64,000 bases of DNA, from the NCBI GenBank assembly GCA_000708835.1, contig DF237074.1, positions 1 to 64,000 on the forward strand. The letters are read 5' to 3'. The notes under the pieces were generated by a model that did no database searches, had not been told where the DNA came from, and saw only the letters and a list, made by a program, of their open reading frames with translations. Shown here piece after piece: positions 1-27,616 of this stretch. The position numbers were made by a program, and so were the translations under genes. The first letter of the stretch is position 1. Each line of letters begins with the position of its first letter. The stretch is from Klebsormidium nitens (Eukaryota; Streptophyta; Klebsormidiophyceae; Klebsormidiales; Klebsormidiaceae).

Positions 1-2
1 TC

Positions 3-128
3 GATGACTGCTCGTTAAATTCCTGTTTGGTCATCGACGGCGCGGAGATGATCGAGGGTTTCAACTTGCGGCCCCGTTCGTCCGATGAAGTTTGGTTAGA
101 CTGCAAGGTCGCGCCGCCCCACCTATGA
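3..128 (+). CDS. possible 3' end of an upstream gene (partial, unknown)
   Basis: An open frame enters from the left edge and ends at TGA 126-128, giving about 41 residues that end in ...VWLDCKVAPPHL. Codon choice is GC-rich like the real exons of this window, and the DNA after the stop looks non-coding. I do not recognise the peptide. It may be the last exon of a plus-strand gene cut by the window edge, or a chance frame. Confidence 0.25.
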   Translation, partial: DDCSLNSCLVIDGAEMIEGFNLRPRSSDEVWLDCKVAPPHL

Positions 129-1882
129 CGTGGCCCCGCGCTGAGCGGACCCGATCCGGCGGAGGGTTTTTTAACGGCCTCACCCGGCGGCGGCGAGAGG
201 ACCGATTCTATTTTCGGGTTTGTTGCTTGCAGGATAGGGTAGATCTCAGGGGTGCACGTTAGTATCTTTGCTGTACTTTTACATCCAGTGGTTTGTAGTG
301 GCCCGTTAGTGGTAGTTTAGGCCCACGGTCCTTGTTTCGTTTAGAACTTCCAGTCCACATCTGACTGGTGTCAGAAGCTGTGCTGTGCACACGCTAGATT
401 GGCGGGTGCCAATCCGTTTAGATAGGTATTCATTGATTCGAACTCGGCACTATGTGCCCTTGTTAATTGATTCGTGACCGTGGGCCCGGGCCGCTACTTG
501 TATGTAGCGTTCTGTAGCATCACGAGCACGCTTGCCAAATCATTCTGTCATTCATCATTCTCGCACGATTCATGTTGTGTGTGTGTGTGTATGTGTCTGT
601 GCTTGCTAATTTCGAGCAAGCACCAACAGAACGGATGGTCAAGAATCATCACTACCGTATATCGAACGGCCATCTGGGGGCCACTTGAAACTCCTCATTT
701 CGTCTCAATACAAAAGACCCTCCCTTCCATCTCTCTTTCAAGTTTTTCCTTTTCTCCTCTTTTTTCGCTCTGTTGTCTCTTCGACGGTTGTCTCTTCATT
801 TCCCCTGCCATGTGAGTGGGACCCCACCTGTTATTGGTTGTGCTACCACAGCTACTAGTTGCGGAAGAGAAGCCTGCCCGGCCACGTGCCACGCATGTGC
901 GCGGGTAGAGTGAGCCTTCAAACCCCCGGTGCGGCCGCGGAGCTCGCGACGTCCCGGGCCACAGGCGATTCACCAATTTTGCCCCTTATAGGCTAGGGCA
1001 TGGTACGTATTATAGGTAGTTAGGTACCTAGTATGAATTCTGCTGATTAGCGGAAGCGAATTTTAGCTGATGATTTGATTGGGGAAGCGTCTCATCATTG
1101 TATACCACTCAAGAACTTGAGGCAGCTTTTCGTTCATGCATAATGAAGACATAGTAAATGATGTAGCATGGCGGCACCATACTTTTGGCCTCCAGTGGTC
1201 AGTGGTATGGAGCCTGGCAATGTTGCTGTGTACCATGTGGCTGTCGGGATTGACAATCATAATGCTAATATATCAATACCAGCTATACAATGCATTAAAA
1301 TTTCAACGATCAGTATATAAGAGCCGGGCCCGCGAGGCTCATAAGCAGAGGTTAGCCAGGCAGTGGGCTTGGAGAACCATCGATAGAGATATCGACGGCT
1401 CATTCAACACGATGACCCTATCCGTAGAGGAAATCCATTTTCGCAACCTGGCTGATGGTGTCTTTTATGGACTCCATCTCGATCGGCCTTAGAGGAACAT
1501 CGTGGGGTTCTTCTAAAAGGCTTTATGATACTTAGAGGAAGGTGTACCTCTTTAAAACTGCTTAGGTGCTAATCTTGCAACTAGGCATGCATAAAGGTGC
1601 TACAACTTCAGCTTGCAAGGCTAATGGCGATAAGCTGCACTTCCATGCATATTGTATCCTGGCCCCGAACCTTGATTCGTCTCTCAAGCGTCAGCCCTCA
1701 TATTTGCTCACCAGCTCAAACACCACGGCCAGCTTTTGACTCTGATTACATATACAAGCTCGTGAGGATTACGCTCCTCTGTTATTAGTCAACCGCCAGC
1801 ACTTATTGTGCGCTCTAGATTTCCGTTTGCTCGGCCAGCTTATACAAGATGATTATGTACACACCCTCGTGAAGGACTGGAT
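129..1882. other. gene-poor stretch left of VPS33
   Basis: No exon with family conservation or convincing splice borders was found on either strand. It holds a TG-rich microsatellite at about 576-601 and several chance frames, the longest at 1136-1492. It contains the 3' flank of VPS33, which ends at 1883 on the minus strand, and possibly the 3' UTR of a gene at the left edge. Confidence 0.5.
576..601. repeat. TG microsatellite
   Basis: An interrupted (TG)n run, broken by an A and a C near its right end. Simple repeat in non-coding DNA. Confidence 0.8.
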
Positions 1883-4800
1883 TCATTTGTTGTTCCTCAA
1901 CCGCCAGTCGTCGTCTATTAACGTTTGCAGAAGCGACGTGCCGGTCACCAGCTTCGTAGTGGCAGCCAAGAATTCGTGTTTCGAATTTTCCTGCAATCGC
2001 GTAGAATTGGGCGGTTTTCGATATTCAGCCGCGTAGAACTGATTTACCCACCCAACTTGGTACAAATTTATGTGCACATGAGCCATTCTTCAGCATATAA
2101 TCGAGGGGAGCAATGTCACCCCATGACATCTTTATCTTTCACAACATGCAACCTCGTTTGGGATTCAAATGTGTCCGACTAGGGCAGGGTTTTCAAAAGC
2201 AGCATCTTTTGCAAAGCCGCTAAGCAATCGATGCAGACCCAGTCTAATAAGACGAACACAACCCCAACAACAAGCCCGCGACTGTACTGCTCGGGCAGTA
2301 CTTGAAAAGGAAATGTCACGAAGTTCAGAGCAATTGTATGCTTTGGCGAACGGTGCGCTACTGAGAGGCCGTTGCTCAAAGACCCGACCGCTCACCTGGC
2401 CGCTCAGAAACCGCAGCGCAGATATCTCCGCTGACGTCACCCCGCCCAGGAAGACCACGAGAACGAGCGAGCGCTGACCGTCGGGCCTGCACGACCGAAA
2501 AAAACGTCCGCTTCTAGTTCCTTGCTGCGGGGCCATATTTCAGTGTGTCTGAAGACGCACCCGGCGAAAGAACTCAGTGGAGAAGCAGAAAGTCAAGCGC
2601 GCAAGACACAGGGTCTTGTTGTGCCGAAAGCCTTGCCATCTGCTTACTATATTGGCGTCGAATTAAATCTCTACCATCCTGAAAGTGCACCGAGGAACCG
2701 TTAGAGACAGCTCTGATCTGACCACTTATGAGCAAACAAACATGGAGCCGCTACGTAGTACGAATAAGGCATGTATTAACTTACCTGTCTACGCTGATGC
2801 TCTGGGCCTCGTGCTCCACCGGCGTCCCGTCTGCGTCTAGCGCCTGAGAAAAAGGGAGATAGGTGTGAGGTGTAGAGTGGCTTCGCAGCGAGTGGATTTG
2901 ACTATTGCGCCCACCACGATAAAAAGTCGTCGAATGTATGGATGCATCTTGCAGACTGTCAGCACCTTTGAGGGTTTCTTTAGACCAGAACGCGAGCGAG
3001 CGTCAACTCTAGCAAATTTCGCCCAAAATTGAGCACCCTCTGCAACGTCAGTCCCTTTCCCCTACTCTCGGCGTAAGCTCGGATCCATTCTCTCTGTTTT
3101 CTTCTCTACACTCGCAATGAGGGTCTGCATTCTCTATCAGAAGCCCAACGGGATGAATGCACGAGAGCGCCAAACCCGAGCCGCCTACCTGTGTCTTTTC
3201 AAAGTGTGGCCCGGGCAACGATCTAAGGAGCTCGTCCATGCTTTTCCTGTAGGAGAGGAAAGAGGAGCAAATTGACAAGTTGCTGGACGACAACAAAACC
3301 TTCAGTACCAGGTGCCGTTGACATCATGATGTCGATCAGTCATCAGAGCAAGAATCCTGCTCTGCGGGCAGACATGAGATTTTGCAGGCGGACGGTCAGA
3401 ACGAAACAAGGCTTGATGATTCGCGCGTGCTGCAGGGGCTCGTCGTGCCTTTCATATACTGGTTATAAGGAGCTGGGGAAGAATGCAAATGAGGTGCATG
3501 CGGTCCAGCCATGGGCAGAGCGCCTTATTCACCGGCGTTCCCTTAGGATATAGACTCGTCTAAAATGCACACATCCGCTGACCTGACAAACGTGTTTTTC
3601 GGAGTCCTCGGCGGATTGCGGAAAGCGGGCCAACGCCTTGAGTCAGTGCTGGGCGGCCGTTGAAAGGCCAGCGATGCCGCTTCTGAGAAGTTCAGCTGCG
3701 GAAACATTACCGCCTGCAATATTGGAGGGCGAAGAGGCCGAGAAACTCACCACCTATCTTGTAGCGCCTGTTGGATAAGCCGTATGCTCAGGGGCGCGTA
3801 TCCCGAGAAGGTGTACGAAATGTCCGTGGGACTGCAAAGACGAAGACGTTTTGGTGGATCCAATCCTTCGACAGGTCTAATTTGACATGAGCGCCGCGAA
3901 TACTGGAAACTTCCGAAACAGCACTCTAGGAAAAGACCCCGGTGACATTCTCCTATGAGTGGAAACCCGATTGTTGTGCGAGAGTTCATCTGTGTCGATT
4001 ACCCGTCTAATGTACGGAGCTTGTCAGATTACAGTCAACCGGCCGCATAGCGATCGTAATTCACGTTTGATTATCAATCGTGAGAACCCTTACTTGGAAT
4101 CGTCTTGGCCCTCAACCACCAGCTTCAGAGCACGCCGAACCGCCGGGTAGGTGTTCCGCCCATCCTGAACAGCGGACCAGGACGGGAAGCGGAATGAGTG
4201 ACTTGGTCTGAATGGTAAACACAAGAGCGAAATTTTGGCACCGTTGTAGCTATTCGGCGGTGGAATAAGGTAGCCTTAATTCCGGGTTCGAAGTGCTGGG
4301 GCTTCCACAGCAGGATCTCCGTCGTTCTTCATCAAGATTTGCGCTATGGCTGAAAGACGCGCTGTTTCGGCGACCCCGTCCGTCTTCAGGAGATACGAAG
4401 TGGTCGCCCTACCCTTTGCTGGCTGCACCCTTGTGGTTGCCCAACCTCAACGAAGAGAGACGGCAAAGCGCACCATCTGTGAAGACTAAGGCGGACTTAT
4501 GTCATTCTTACTCTTACAGCTTCTTCCGAGCAACCTGCTAGTTTTGGTGGAAATCTTAGACTAATTTAGTCAGTCATTTATAGAGTGAAATTAGTCTACA
4601 CTAGATGACACTAAAGCTGGCAGGTTGATCGGGAGAAGCTGTAGCTTTGGAAACGACTCAGAGTTAGGCATGTCCGTCACGGCGTCTGTAAGGTCACCGT
4701 TGATCACGTTGCTGATTGCCGCGTTCTTACGCTTGAGGGGTCCGTAGACGAGTAAGATCCACGTCGCCGCGTTGCAATCGACGTTGGTAAAACAACCGTG

Positions 4801-7800
4801 ATTTAGCCGTACCACACCACGTTCAGGATGCATTACGCCGTACATTAAAACCTCTACTGAGAACAACCATAAAATTAAACTCCCTCTCCCCGGAATGTGG
4901 TCTGCCCTTCTCCCCCGTAGATAGCTTTTGGTCTCACCTGCCTTCGTAGCAGGCCCGCCTTCTCCAGGTTGTTCAGCGTGAAAGTGTACTCAAAGCCGTA
5001 GCTCTGCAGGATCTCCCGTCTGCACGAGCGGATGCCCGGAATCGGTCAAGCACTTCTGAGCGGTGGCGCAGGTTTCGCAAAGCTGTGCGTGGCACAAAGT
5101 ACTCGCGAGAAAAAGCGTGTAGCGTTGACAGGCTCATCAAGCGGGAGCTGCCTTTGCCGAAAACCGGGTCAGCGGGTCCTCCTGCAACTTGCTGTTGTTC
5201 CTCAAAGCCACAATTGCAAAACTCAATCGCAAGGACTCCACTCCCCCTTTGACCCGTTGGGAACAAACCTCAACGTTTTGGCGCAAACAGTGATGCCGCC
5301 AGACAAAGCTGCCACCTCATCAAAACAAGGGATAAGGAAATATTGAGGAGCAAAAGGTCTGCGGAGAGGCTTGCCTGAGAAAATCGAACTGTTTCCGCGG
5401 CAGGCCGCCGCAGGTGAGCGAGAGCAGGCAGAGGAGGCGGAGCACGCTGGGCAGCGGCTCCTGCTTGTCGATCATCTCCTCAATGTACTCGGACGGGCTG
5501 CACGGCACACGGACGTCCGCGTCAGGGAGCAGACGACTAGCCATATTCGAATATAGTCGGACGGTTGGCACTGTCAAGTCATAACATCAAACAAGTGGAG
5601 AGGGGCTCCTTCTTATCGATCTAATCCTCAATGTACTCGGACGGGCTGCACGGGATGCGGACGTCCGCGTCAGTGGGCGGACGGCCCGGCGACGTTCTGG
5701 TCCAATCAGACGGTTGGCGACGTTCAGCCAGAACTCGAACGCCTGAAAGCCCTCCCTAAGAGAAGACCAGCGATCTACTTCACGCACAGCCCAGGTTGGT
5801 AGAGAATGTCAACGGAGAGGGGTTTGTTTTATGGACCGGATCCGTCAGAGCAGAAGGGTCAGCAGGCGCTATACCCAGTTGTTGACTGGTCAAACCTCCA
5901 AAACAATTGCTGTTAGACCCGATCGGATCAATCGCGGGAAGAACTTCAAAACACTCGGGCCCCTCGGATCGCCCAGCAACGCAGAGTGTAGCTCTTCCCC
6001 TACAGACACTGTCCCCGCCACAGCCTTTGTTTTGACACAGACGAGCGTCAACAGTCAGGGAAAACGACTCAGATGGCTGAAAGACGGTCGGCATGACCCT
6101 GGCTCTGTCTCCGACGAGCGCCAGCGAAGTAAGATGCGGCATAGACGGCGTCCCAAGAAAACAATTGTCTGCCTGCTGAACCCGAAAACATGGCTCTAAA
6201 GTACAGCGCAGCCCGCTTTCCTCGTACGGTACTCACGCCTCTGGTCGCACCTCTAGCATGGACTGCTCGATATTGAGGCGCGAGAGGAAGGCGGGGTTAG
6301 TGGTGAAGGTCGTCAGGTGCTGGGCCAGGTTGGTGTGCCGCTGGGGAACCGAAGAAGAAAATCATCGAATAACTGGTTAGCGAGAGCACGAATGTCAACG
6401 AAACACGACAAGCGGAAGCACGATCTGTGAGAGCACGAATGATCGACGAAACACGACAAGCGGAAGGACGCATTGTGAAAGCACGAATGATCAACGAAAC
6501 ACGACAAGCGGAAGGACGCATTGTGAGAGCTCGACGGGTCGAGTCAGACTGGCTGGAAAGCACGGAGTGTCTCGACAATTGCACTCGTTCTGTGGGCCAA
6601 TTTGGAAGAAGCGCCGCAGCCCACGTGCAAAAAGGTTCATTCGTAGACTACACAACGGTCCAGCCAAATATTCCCGCGCCCAGACGCGTCTACGCATGCC
6701 CTCAAAACCCGTCTCCTTTCTGGCCGCTCGCGCACTTAAGAGCCCCAGACGGCCGACTCACCGTCATTTCGGGCAGGATGTTGAGCCGCTTGACGAAGTC
6801 CTTGAGCTGCGAGACGGACTGGTTCTGGGGCAGGTCCTTGTAGTCCTCGCGCATCGCGGTCGCCTTCTGCCGCAAGATGTTGCCCACCACGCCGAAGTTG
6901 AGGTCGCGCAGCTCGCGGTATAGCTTGTCCCTGGAAAGATGTCCAAGTTTGAGTTTGAGTCTATCTACGTAAACTCGCGGTACAGCTTGTCCCGGCGAAA
7001 TGAAGTCTCAGGTACAGAAAGCTTTCGGAGTACTAAGATCACAGTTTGGGGTGGGGTTCAAGGTGAATGCGGGTGCAGACAAGGTGAATTAAAGGGTTCA
7101 TGTTTAGTGTTTGAGTTCGGAGCTTACTGTTCCTAAAACTTACTAGCCTAGATTGTCACGCATCTTGTCCCTTGAGGGGGTGGGCCTCCGAATGAGAAGA
7201 CTTGTTTACTCGGGGGCTCAGGATTTGTCGGATTGAAGCACACGCACGCGCGCATGGCGTCTAGAAACTTTTGATTCAAACTCAGCTAGATTGCGTTGTA
7301 AAGGTTGAGTTGCGTGTCTATCTCTTTAGCGGTGCAGCTCGCAGTGAGGGCACAAGCGATTGTTTAGCAGCGAGACGGGACCGAGGCAGTCCTTCTAAAC
7401 TAGAGTCCAATACGAGGATCGATGACAACATTCAGATGCAACGAGAACCGTCCGTGCTCTTGTTGGCCACGACGAGGTCCAACGACGGTCTGCGTAACGA
7501 ATCTGGTCGTGCATGAGCATACTGTTGAGAAGAAGTCTGCAGCTGTTCGAGGTTCGACGCCCCAGCTTTTGCAGATTTGACGCCTCCAACAATGCTTCTT
7601 CACTAGGATCAAAGAGCCCCACCTCGGGGCCGTTTAAGAAAGGCTTCGGGCTCCTTGTGGACCTTACGTGGAATTGAGCGGTATTTTGATCTTCTTTGGG
7701 TTCGCCGCTTGACCCATCACGGTAGGGTCCACCTCAACTGATCCGTTGCTGATGTGTATGAACTGCATGAAACGGAAATCAACATCACGGCTCGAAAGCG

Positions 7801-9896
7801 TCCAGCAGAGGACGGATCATACGAAACTGGTTTCAAGGCCCGAAAATCAAAGGAGACTCTTGTCAGAAAAGGTGCTCCTGTTTCAACGATCATGTGCCTG
7901 TTTCAGCTTTTTGTCTCTCGCAACAATTCACAAGACCAGGACCAGATTCTTCCTTGGGATGAGTAATCCGAAGTGAGTCCACCTTTGACAACGGACATCC
8001 GAGGGCCTGGCGACCAGTCTAGGGAAAAGCGCACCTCGTCTAGCAGCCCCTCGTATGTGAGCTGCGAGCACATGGGCGTGATCATGTCCACTTGGCGGTC
8101 GATCAGGACCATTGTGTCGATCTCGGGCGGAATCTGCGGCAACGGCTGCTCCCGGCGCATCCGGGCCATCAGGTCCGCCACGTGCGACGCCGCGCGGCCC
8201 TTGCCCTTCACGTTGGGTATCGTCCCAAAGACGGCCTGCAATGATGGGCAAGTCCTGATGAAATGTTGACGCAATGAGGGCTTGAGATGTGAGCGGCGCT
8301 CCAAATTAGCTACTCCTTTGATCAAGAGTGGAGGGCAACCACAGCCAGCCCAGAGCTTTGCTTGCAGTGCAATCAAGCGGGCTTCGAAAAGGTCCTAATT
8401 AAAACGGCTTCCAAGAGCTGTAACGCTCGGTTCTTTGAAAACATAGAATCTTGTTACTGAAAATGAAGTGAAGTAACACAGGTGTCGGGGGTCTGGACGA
8501 GATCCCCGCGGTTCCTTGCGCATGTTGAAAAGCAGCTGCGATCTTGTGGTACCGACCGCTGTGTCAGACAATCAAGATCAACGGACTCGACGCGTTTTTC
8601 ACATCCAACCTTCACGTTTTAATGGCTTGGCACCCCGCATCGAATCTCAATGCTTGCGTGTTCACGCGAGGAAGCCGTCCCAGAAAGTCGGTCAGGCGTC
8701 AACCAAGACGTTCAGTACCCACCTGTAATCGCCAGAGGGCCTTCGCCACGTCATAGAGGCAGCTGCGGTCCCCATCCACGAGCAGCTCCTTGTAGGCCGC
8801 GTCTAGTTCCAGCGACAGCACGTCTTCATCGAACGGAAGCAGGTCCAAGGGAAACTCGCCCAGTGTGACGTCAGCAAAGATGCCCGCGTCTTCAAGGACC
8901 TGCAAAGTGTCAATTTGGTGCGAGCTGGCTGGTTAGGAGGGCTTAACCAGGTTGCGTTATGGGCAGAAGGCTATTGTTTAGGAGGTAACTTTAAGTTCAT
9001 CAGACGTGGTTGAAGGACAGGTGATGGATTCTAGCCGCGGGAGAAAGGCCAGAAGGGAGTTTGGCTTGGACAGACTTGGGGCTAAGGACACTGGGCAAAA
9101 CTAGTGCACCCATGCTATTTTTTCGCCCCTGATTGGTTGGTCACAAATATTGCTTAAATATGGGGTTCATCTCATGAGTCAGTCATTGCAAGTGGTGTGG
9201 CTTGAATGGTTCTCTTTACCAGGTTGTGAGCGGTCAATGAAGGCATAGGGTAGCCAACGAACTGTTTTCTAGCTCATTGCAAGGTTCTAGTACGAGTATA
9301 AGAGCGATGAGCAAGCCGCGATGTTTTTCCAAAGCCGTGATCCACTTAAAGCCTGGAACAACCAGCACATAGCAGAAGTGGTCATCATGCCACCACTGTG
9401 CCGTTCTTAGTCCTTTTCCAAACCCCTCCATACACAGTTATTTTTGAACCCTAAGTCCGCCAGTGGTGAGTCGCAAAACACAAGGAGGCAATTCACGGCA
9501 GTACCACCACCATCCGTCCCCCACCTTCTCGCACGCGATCGTCTTCCGGGGCATAAAGTACACCGCATACTGCCGCTGCAGCTTCTCCCGGTTATCATGT
9601 CGCACGTGCCCGGCAATGAGCTTCATCAGCCCCGGCCTTGGGCGCACCAGATACATTACATTTTTGCAGTCAGTGTGAATTGGCTCTGGCGTGAGGTGGT
9701 ACAAGTTCTCCACCCCGTGCTCCTTGAGCAGTGCAATTTGCACGATGAGCGCAAGCGGGCCGCTCAGCTTGGGGTCCAGGACGAGGACTTTCTTGCCCCG
9801 CATCGAGTCGAGCGCGTCGACCAATTCCTTCCGGGCGTGGTCGCGGTATGCGCCCAGGTTGATGCTCGCGTTGTCCAAGTTCGGTAGCTGCGCCAT
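1883..9896 (-). CDS. VPS33: VPS33, Sec1/Munc18-family subunit of HOPS/CORVET
   Basis: SM protein that binds SNAREs in the HOPS/CORVET tethering complexes and drives fusion at late endosomes and the vacuole. Fourteen exons (minus strand): 9896-9525, 8899-8723, 8235-8035, 7762-7668, 6930-6762, 6340-6237, 5497-5375, 5019-4938, 4164-4094, 3831-3751, 3246-3189, 2843-2785, 2486-2396, 1990-1883. They close in phase to 596 codons plus TGA, the usual VPS33 length (about 590-620). The start [15 protein letters not shown] matches the family N-terminus. Landmarks are [98 protein letters not shown] and ATTKLVTG. Intron 7 has a GC donor. Introns 4 and 6 carry decayed copies of the following exon starts, and intron 5 a minisatellite. 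The exon 6 donor is the least certain junction. Head-to-head with the CHD1 gene. Confidence 0.93.
5020..5374 (-). other. GC-AG intron 7 of VPS33
   Basis: Exon 7 ends ...CTCAG and is followed by GCAAG at 5374-5370, the standard context of GC donors. No GT nearby keeps the conserved join [14 protein letters not shown]. Phase (2 nt + 1 nt) and the family sequence both require this junction; the acceptor is a normal CAG at 5022-5020. Confidence 0.75.
5600..5722 (-). repeat. decayed duplicate of the VPS33 exon 7 start, inside intron 6
   Basis: About 120 bp here matches 5452-5575, which spans the intron 6 acceptor and the first codons of exon 7. The offset is about 148 bp. The copy keeps a CAG acceptor and reads PSEYIED, then an in-frame TAG, then IDKKEPL, against [15 protein letters not shown] in the real exon. 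It lies upstream in transcription, so it is intronic and must be skipped. Confidence 0.85.
6384..6527. repeat. three-copy minisatellite, about 47 bp period (VPS33 intron 5)
   Basis: Three tandem units share the core GCACGAATG..CAACGAAACACG and AAGCGGAAG. Units start near 6386, 6433 and 6481, and a fourth degenerates after 6527. Units are contiguous with no unique spacers, so this is not a CRISPR array. Confidence 0.85.
6974..6993 (-). repeat. short echo of the VPS33 exon 5 start in intron 4
   Basis: The 20 bp here differ from the exon 5 start at 6912-6931 at about one position. The offset is 62 bp. The copy lies just upstream of the real acceptor and has lost the AG in front of it. Confidence 0.7.
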
Positions 9897-10927
9897 GGTG
9901 CTGCAGACCTGCCGCTAGGTATCTCTGAAATTGTTCTAGGAATTTCAAAGGTGGGGATACGGCAGCAGCGATCGCTTCGGGGCTAGCGACCCCACACTTT
10001 ATCTCAAGATGATGCGATCTGGGCATGAACCAGTGGCTGCTTCTCTGAAGTTTCCATTCCTTCAAATACGCACTGATCGAAGGGCAGAGTGCATTGCAAG
10101 TCGTCATCAATGGAAAGTGCAATCACCATCCAACAGGCTCCTGTACTGTGTAAGACTGTGTAAGAGTCAATGCAGAAGAGGCCGCCTTCAATGACCGTGA
10201 CTCTTCAAGTTCATGAGTAGGAGCCGCCCGCGGCTCGCCGGCGGCACTCGGACTCCAGCTGCGAAAATTCAAACCCTTCATGACACTAGTGGCAGAAGCT
10301 ATGTAATCCGACCGGGGTGCGGATCAGGTGGTGCTTGGTCAGGAGCAAACGACCCTTCAGTGTTCACCTGTCGTCGGTACCGACAAAATACTACGTACTA
10401 TTCGCCACTCGGTGTCAAGCAAAGCTGGCTGAAATTTTGGCGGGAATTTCAAAGTTCAAACTTGGCTGGTTCAGCCTCTGGTGAACTCTGCCGCAGTGGC
10501 GCGGCGCGGCGGAGTCCGGACTTCGGATCATCTGCTCGCTCATCGGCTTGCAGCTGGACGCCTTGGCCCTTCCCGTTCCAGACCTTCACCATCGATCGGC
10601 ACATTGCCCTGGTAGCTTCTGTTGGCGCCCTGCGCGACTTCGAGAAAGTCTGCATCGGTCTTGCAGGGCGGCCATCTTCTGCAGTGGGATGGCGATCGTG
10701 GCAGTAAAACAACGAGTGCGATACTAGTACCGGTACGGTTGAAGCATGCCAGCGCACCTGCGGTTGAAGCTCTGTCCAGCTCACCTGCTGCGGACTCGTA
10801 GCCTTCCAACAATCACGCTGTTTGCATTGAAGCTGCATGTGGGTGTCTCTATCGGGTTTGACAGAAACTGATCTGACAAGGGTTCCTTCTGTTCGCCCAC
10901 CGACAGCTACAGATCGAGCAGCTAACA
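9897..10927. promoter_or_regulatory. head-to-head promoter region VPS33 / CHD1
   Basis: About 1.0 kb separates the start codons of two divergent genes and must hold both promoters and 5' UTRs. No convincing TATA box or other core element is visible. A frame at 10213-10707 crosses it, with no family similarity. Confidence 0.5.
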
Positions 10928-26171
<15,244 letters not shown>

Positions 26172-27616
26172 GGACTTACAGTACTGATGCTACTGGTACG
26201 AGCCGCACAGTAGCTCCGCTTAGGACACCCCTCCACATCTGTTAAAACAGCATTGCTAAGGGCTCGCATTCCGTCCCTAGCGAAAAGGCCGCTGCGAAGG
26301 CGACGATTCTTAAACACTCTTAGCTCGATAAAGCAATCGACCAGCATTGAGAAGTACACTGGTAGAAGGCTGTAAAATCTGCTTGCATGAAACCGCCCCC
26401 ATGGGCAAGCATTCGCTCACAGAATCATGAACTTTTTCAATCTACGTAGCCTAGTCGACGAGTTTGACGTTCGAACGGTTGCACGCGTGCTGACATAAGG
26501 CTGAGCTCTTGTCGCTTGAAGCAGATCATGGTGGCCTGCGACACATGTAGCTTTCCGCTTCCTCAGATCTGGTGCGTCTGAGTGAAAGTAAATCGCAAGC
26601 TCCGGGTGCATGCACATGGGCCGGCTGGGCTCATGGGACGCTGCGGGCCCATATATATGAATTTGAGATCGCTGCACTCGCGCTTGATCATTGAATTTGA
26701 ATCTTTTTCCCCTTTTAGCAAAGATCCCCAAAGCTATGAAGTACGGGTCAGGGGTTTTTCAATGGCCCGGCGCCTTGCATTCCAACCTAGATTGCCATGA
26801 TGATGACGCACGAGCCATCATTCTTCAACCGAACGCCGACCAGATGCTTCTTACCCGACCCGTTGCTATCAACATCCTGAGCCTTACAAAACAGAGTTGG
26901 TGACAAGCACCTGTTGCTTGGATACCCTCAAGAAGCCCTCTAAAAAAGCATAACTTAGCGCGTCTTATTGGTTAGCATGGGCTGCATAAGTCAGGAGTTG
27001 TTGCGAAAGTTGGCACGGTGTATGAGTAGCACGGTAGCTGGTAGGTTGTTGTTCACGTTATTTAAGCAGACACCCTCAAAAGCTCATGCATGCAAACAAT
27101 TAGCTATGCCATGAGAAGCCTATGGCCGCACTGGCTACGGCGTTACGATCAAAGAGACCATGTCTTAGTGACTAGCGCGTGCAGATCGCCACCGGCTGCG
27201 TACTGCGCAGGCGCCCGCATGCTAGTTGCTGATAATGGAGTTCGATCGCACTCGGCCTATCGAATATAACACGGGAATCCTTGTGCATCATGCATGCCGC
27301 CATCTTTGCTTGCATGCACTGACATGACTCATGTCGGAAATCTGCAAATTCGGCCGCGCCCGCGCCTGATTGCCAGCGCATCAGTAGTAAGTACATGAGC
27401 TCCCTAGTAATTCGGTTCAGTATATCTATATAGCTGTACGTATACATGCACTCATGAGCACGTCTACAATATATATATGTGCAAGCTGGATGCTATTCAT
27501 AGATAAATCCGATTGCGGCCAGCCGGACCCGCAGATCTTCTTTGAAGACAAGCTGCCGGGCAGGCTTATAAGTAGCTGTTCACCATGCAAGAGTGAAGGC
27601 GGCGGCAAGATATGCT
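26172..27616. other. convergent spacer between CHD1 and tRNase Z
   Basis: About 1.4 kb between two genes that end toward each other. No conserved coding signal on either strand. Short TA runs occur near 26650 and 27420-27475. It should contain both 3' UTRs and polyadenylation sites, but no clear signal motif can be picked. Confidence 0.5.

Noticed and set aside
1136-1492. 118-codon plus-strand frame with a hydrophobic N-terminal part
   Set aside because: AT-rich codon use unlike the real exons, no family resemblance, no splice context.
4281-4300. GGGTTCGAAGT, like a tRNA T-loop
   Set aside because: No matching A-box, acceptor stem or anticodon arm can be drawn around it; it lies in a VPS33 intron.
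6384-6527. Repeat cluster that might suggest a CRISPR array
   Set aside because: Units are contiguous with no unique spacers, in an intron of a eukaryotic gene.
10213-10707. 164-codon plus-strand frame upstream of CHD1
   Set aside because: Lies in the divergent promoter region, no family similarity, overlapped by equally long frames on the other strand.
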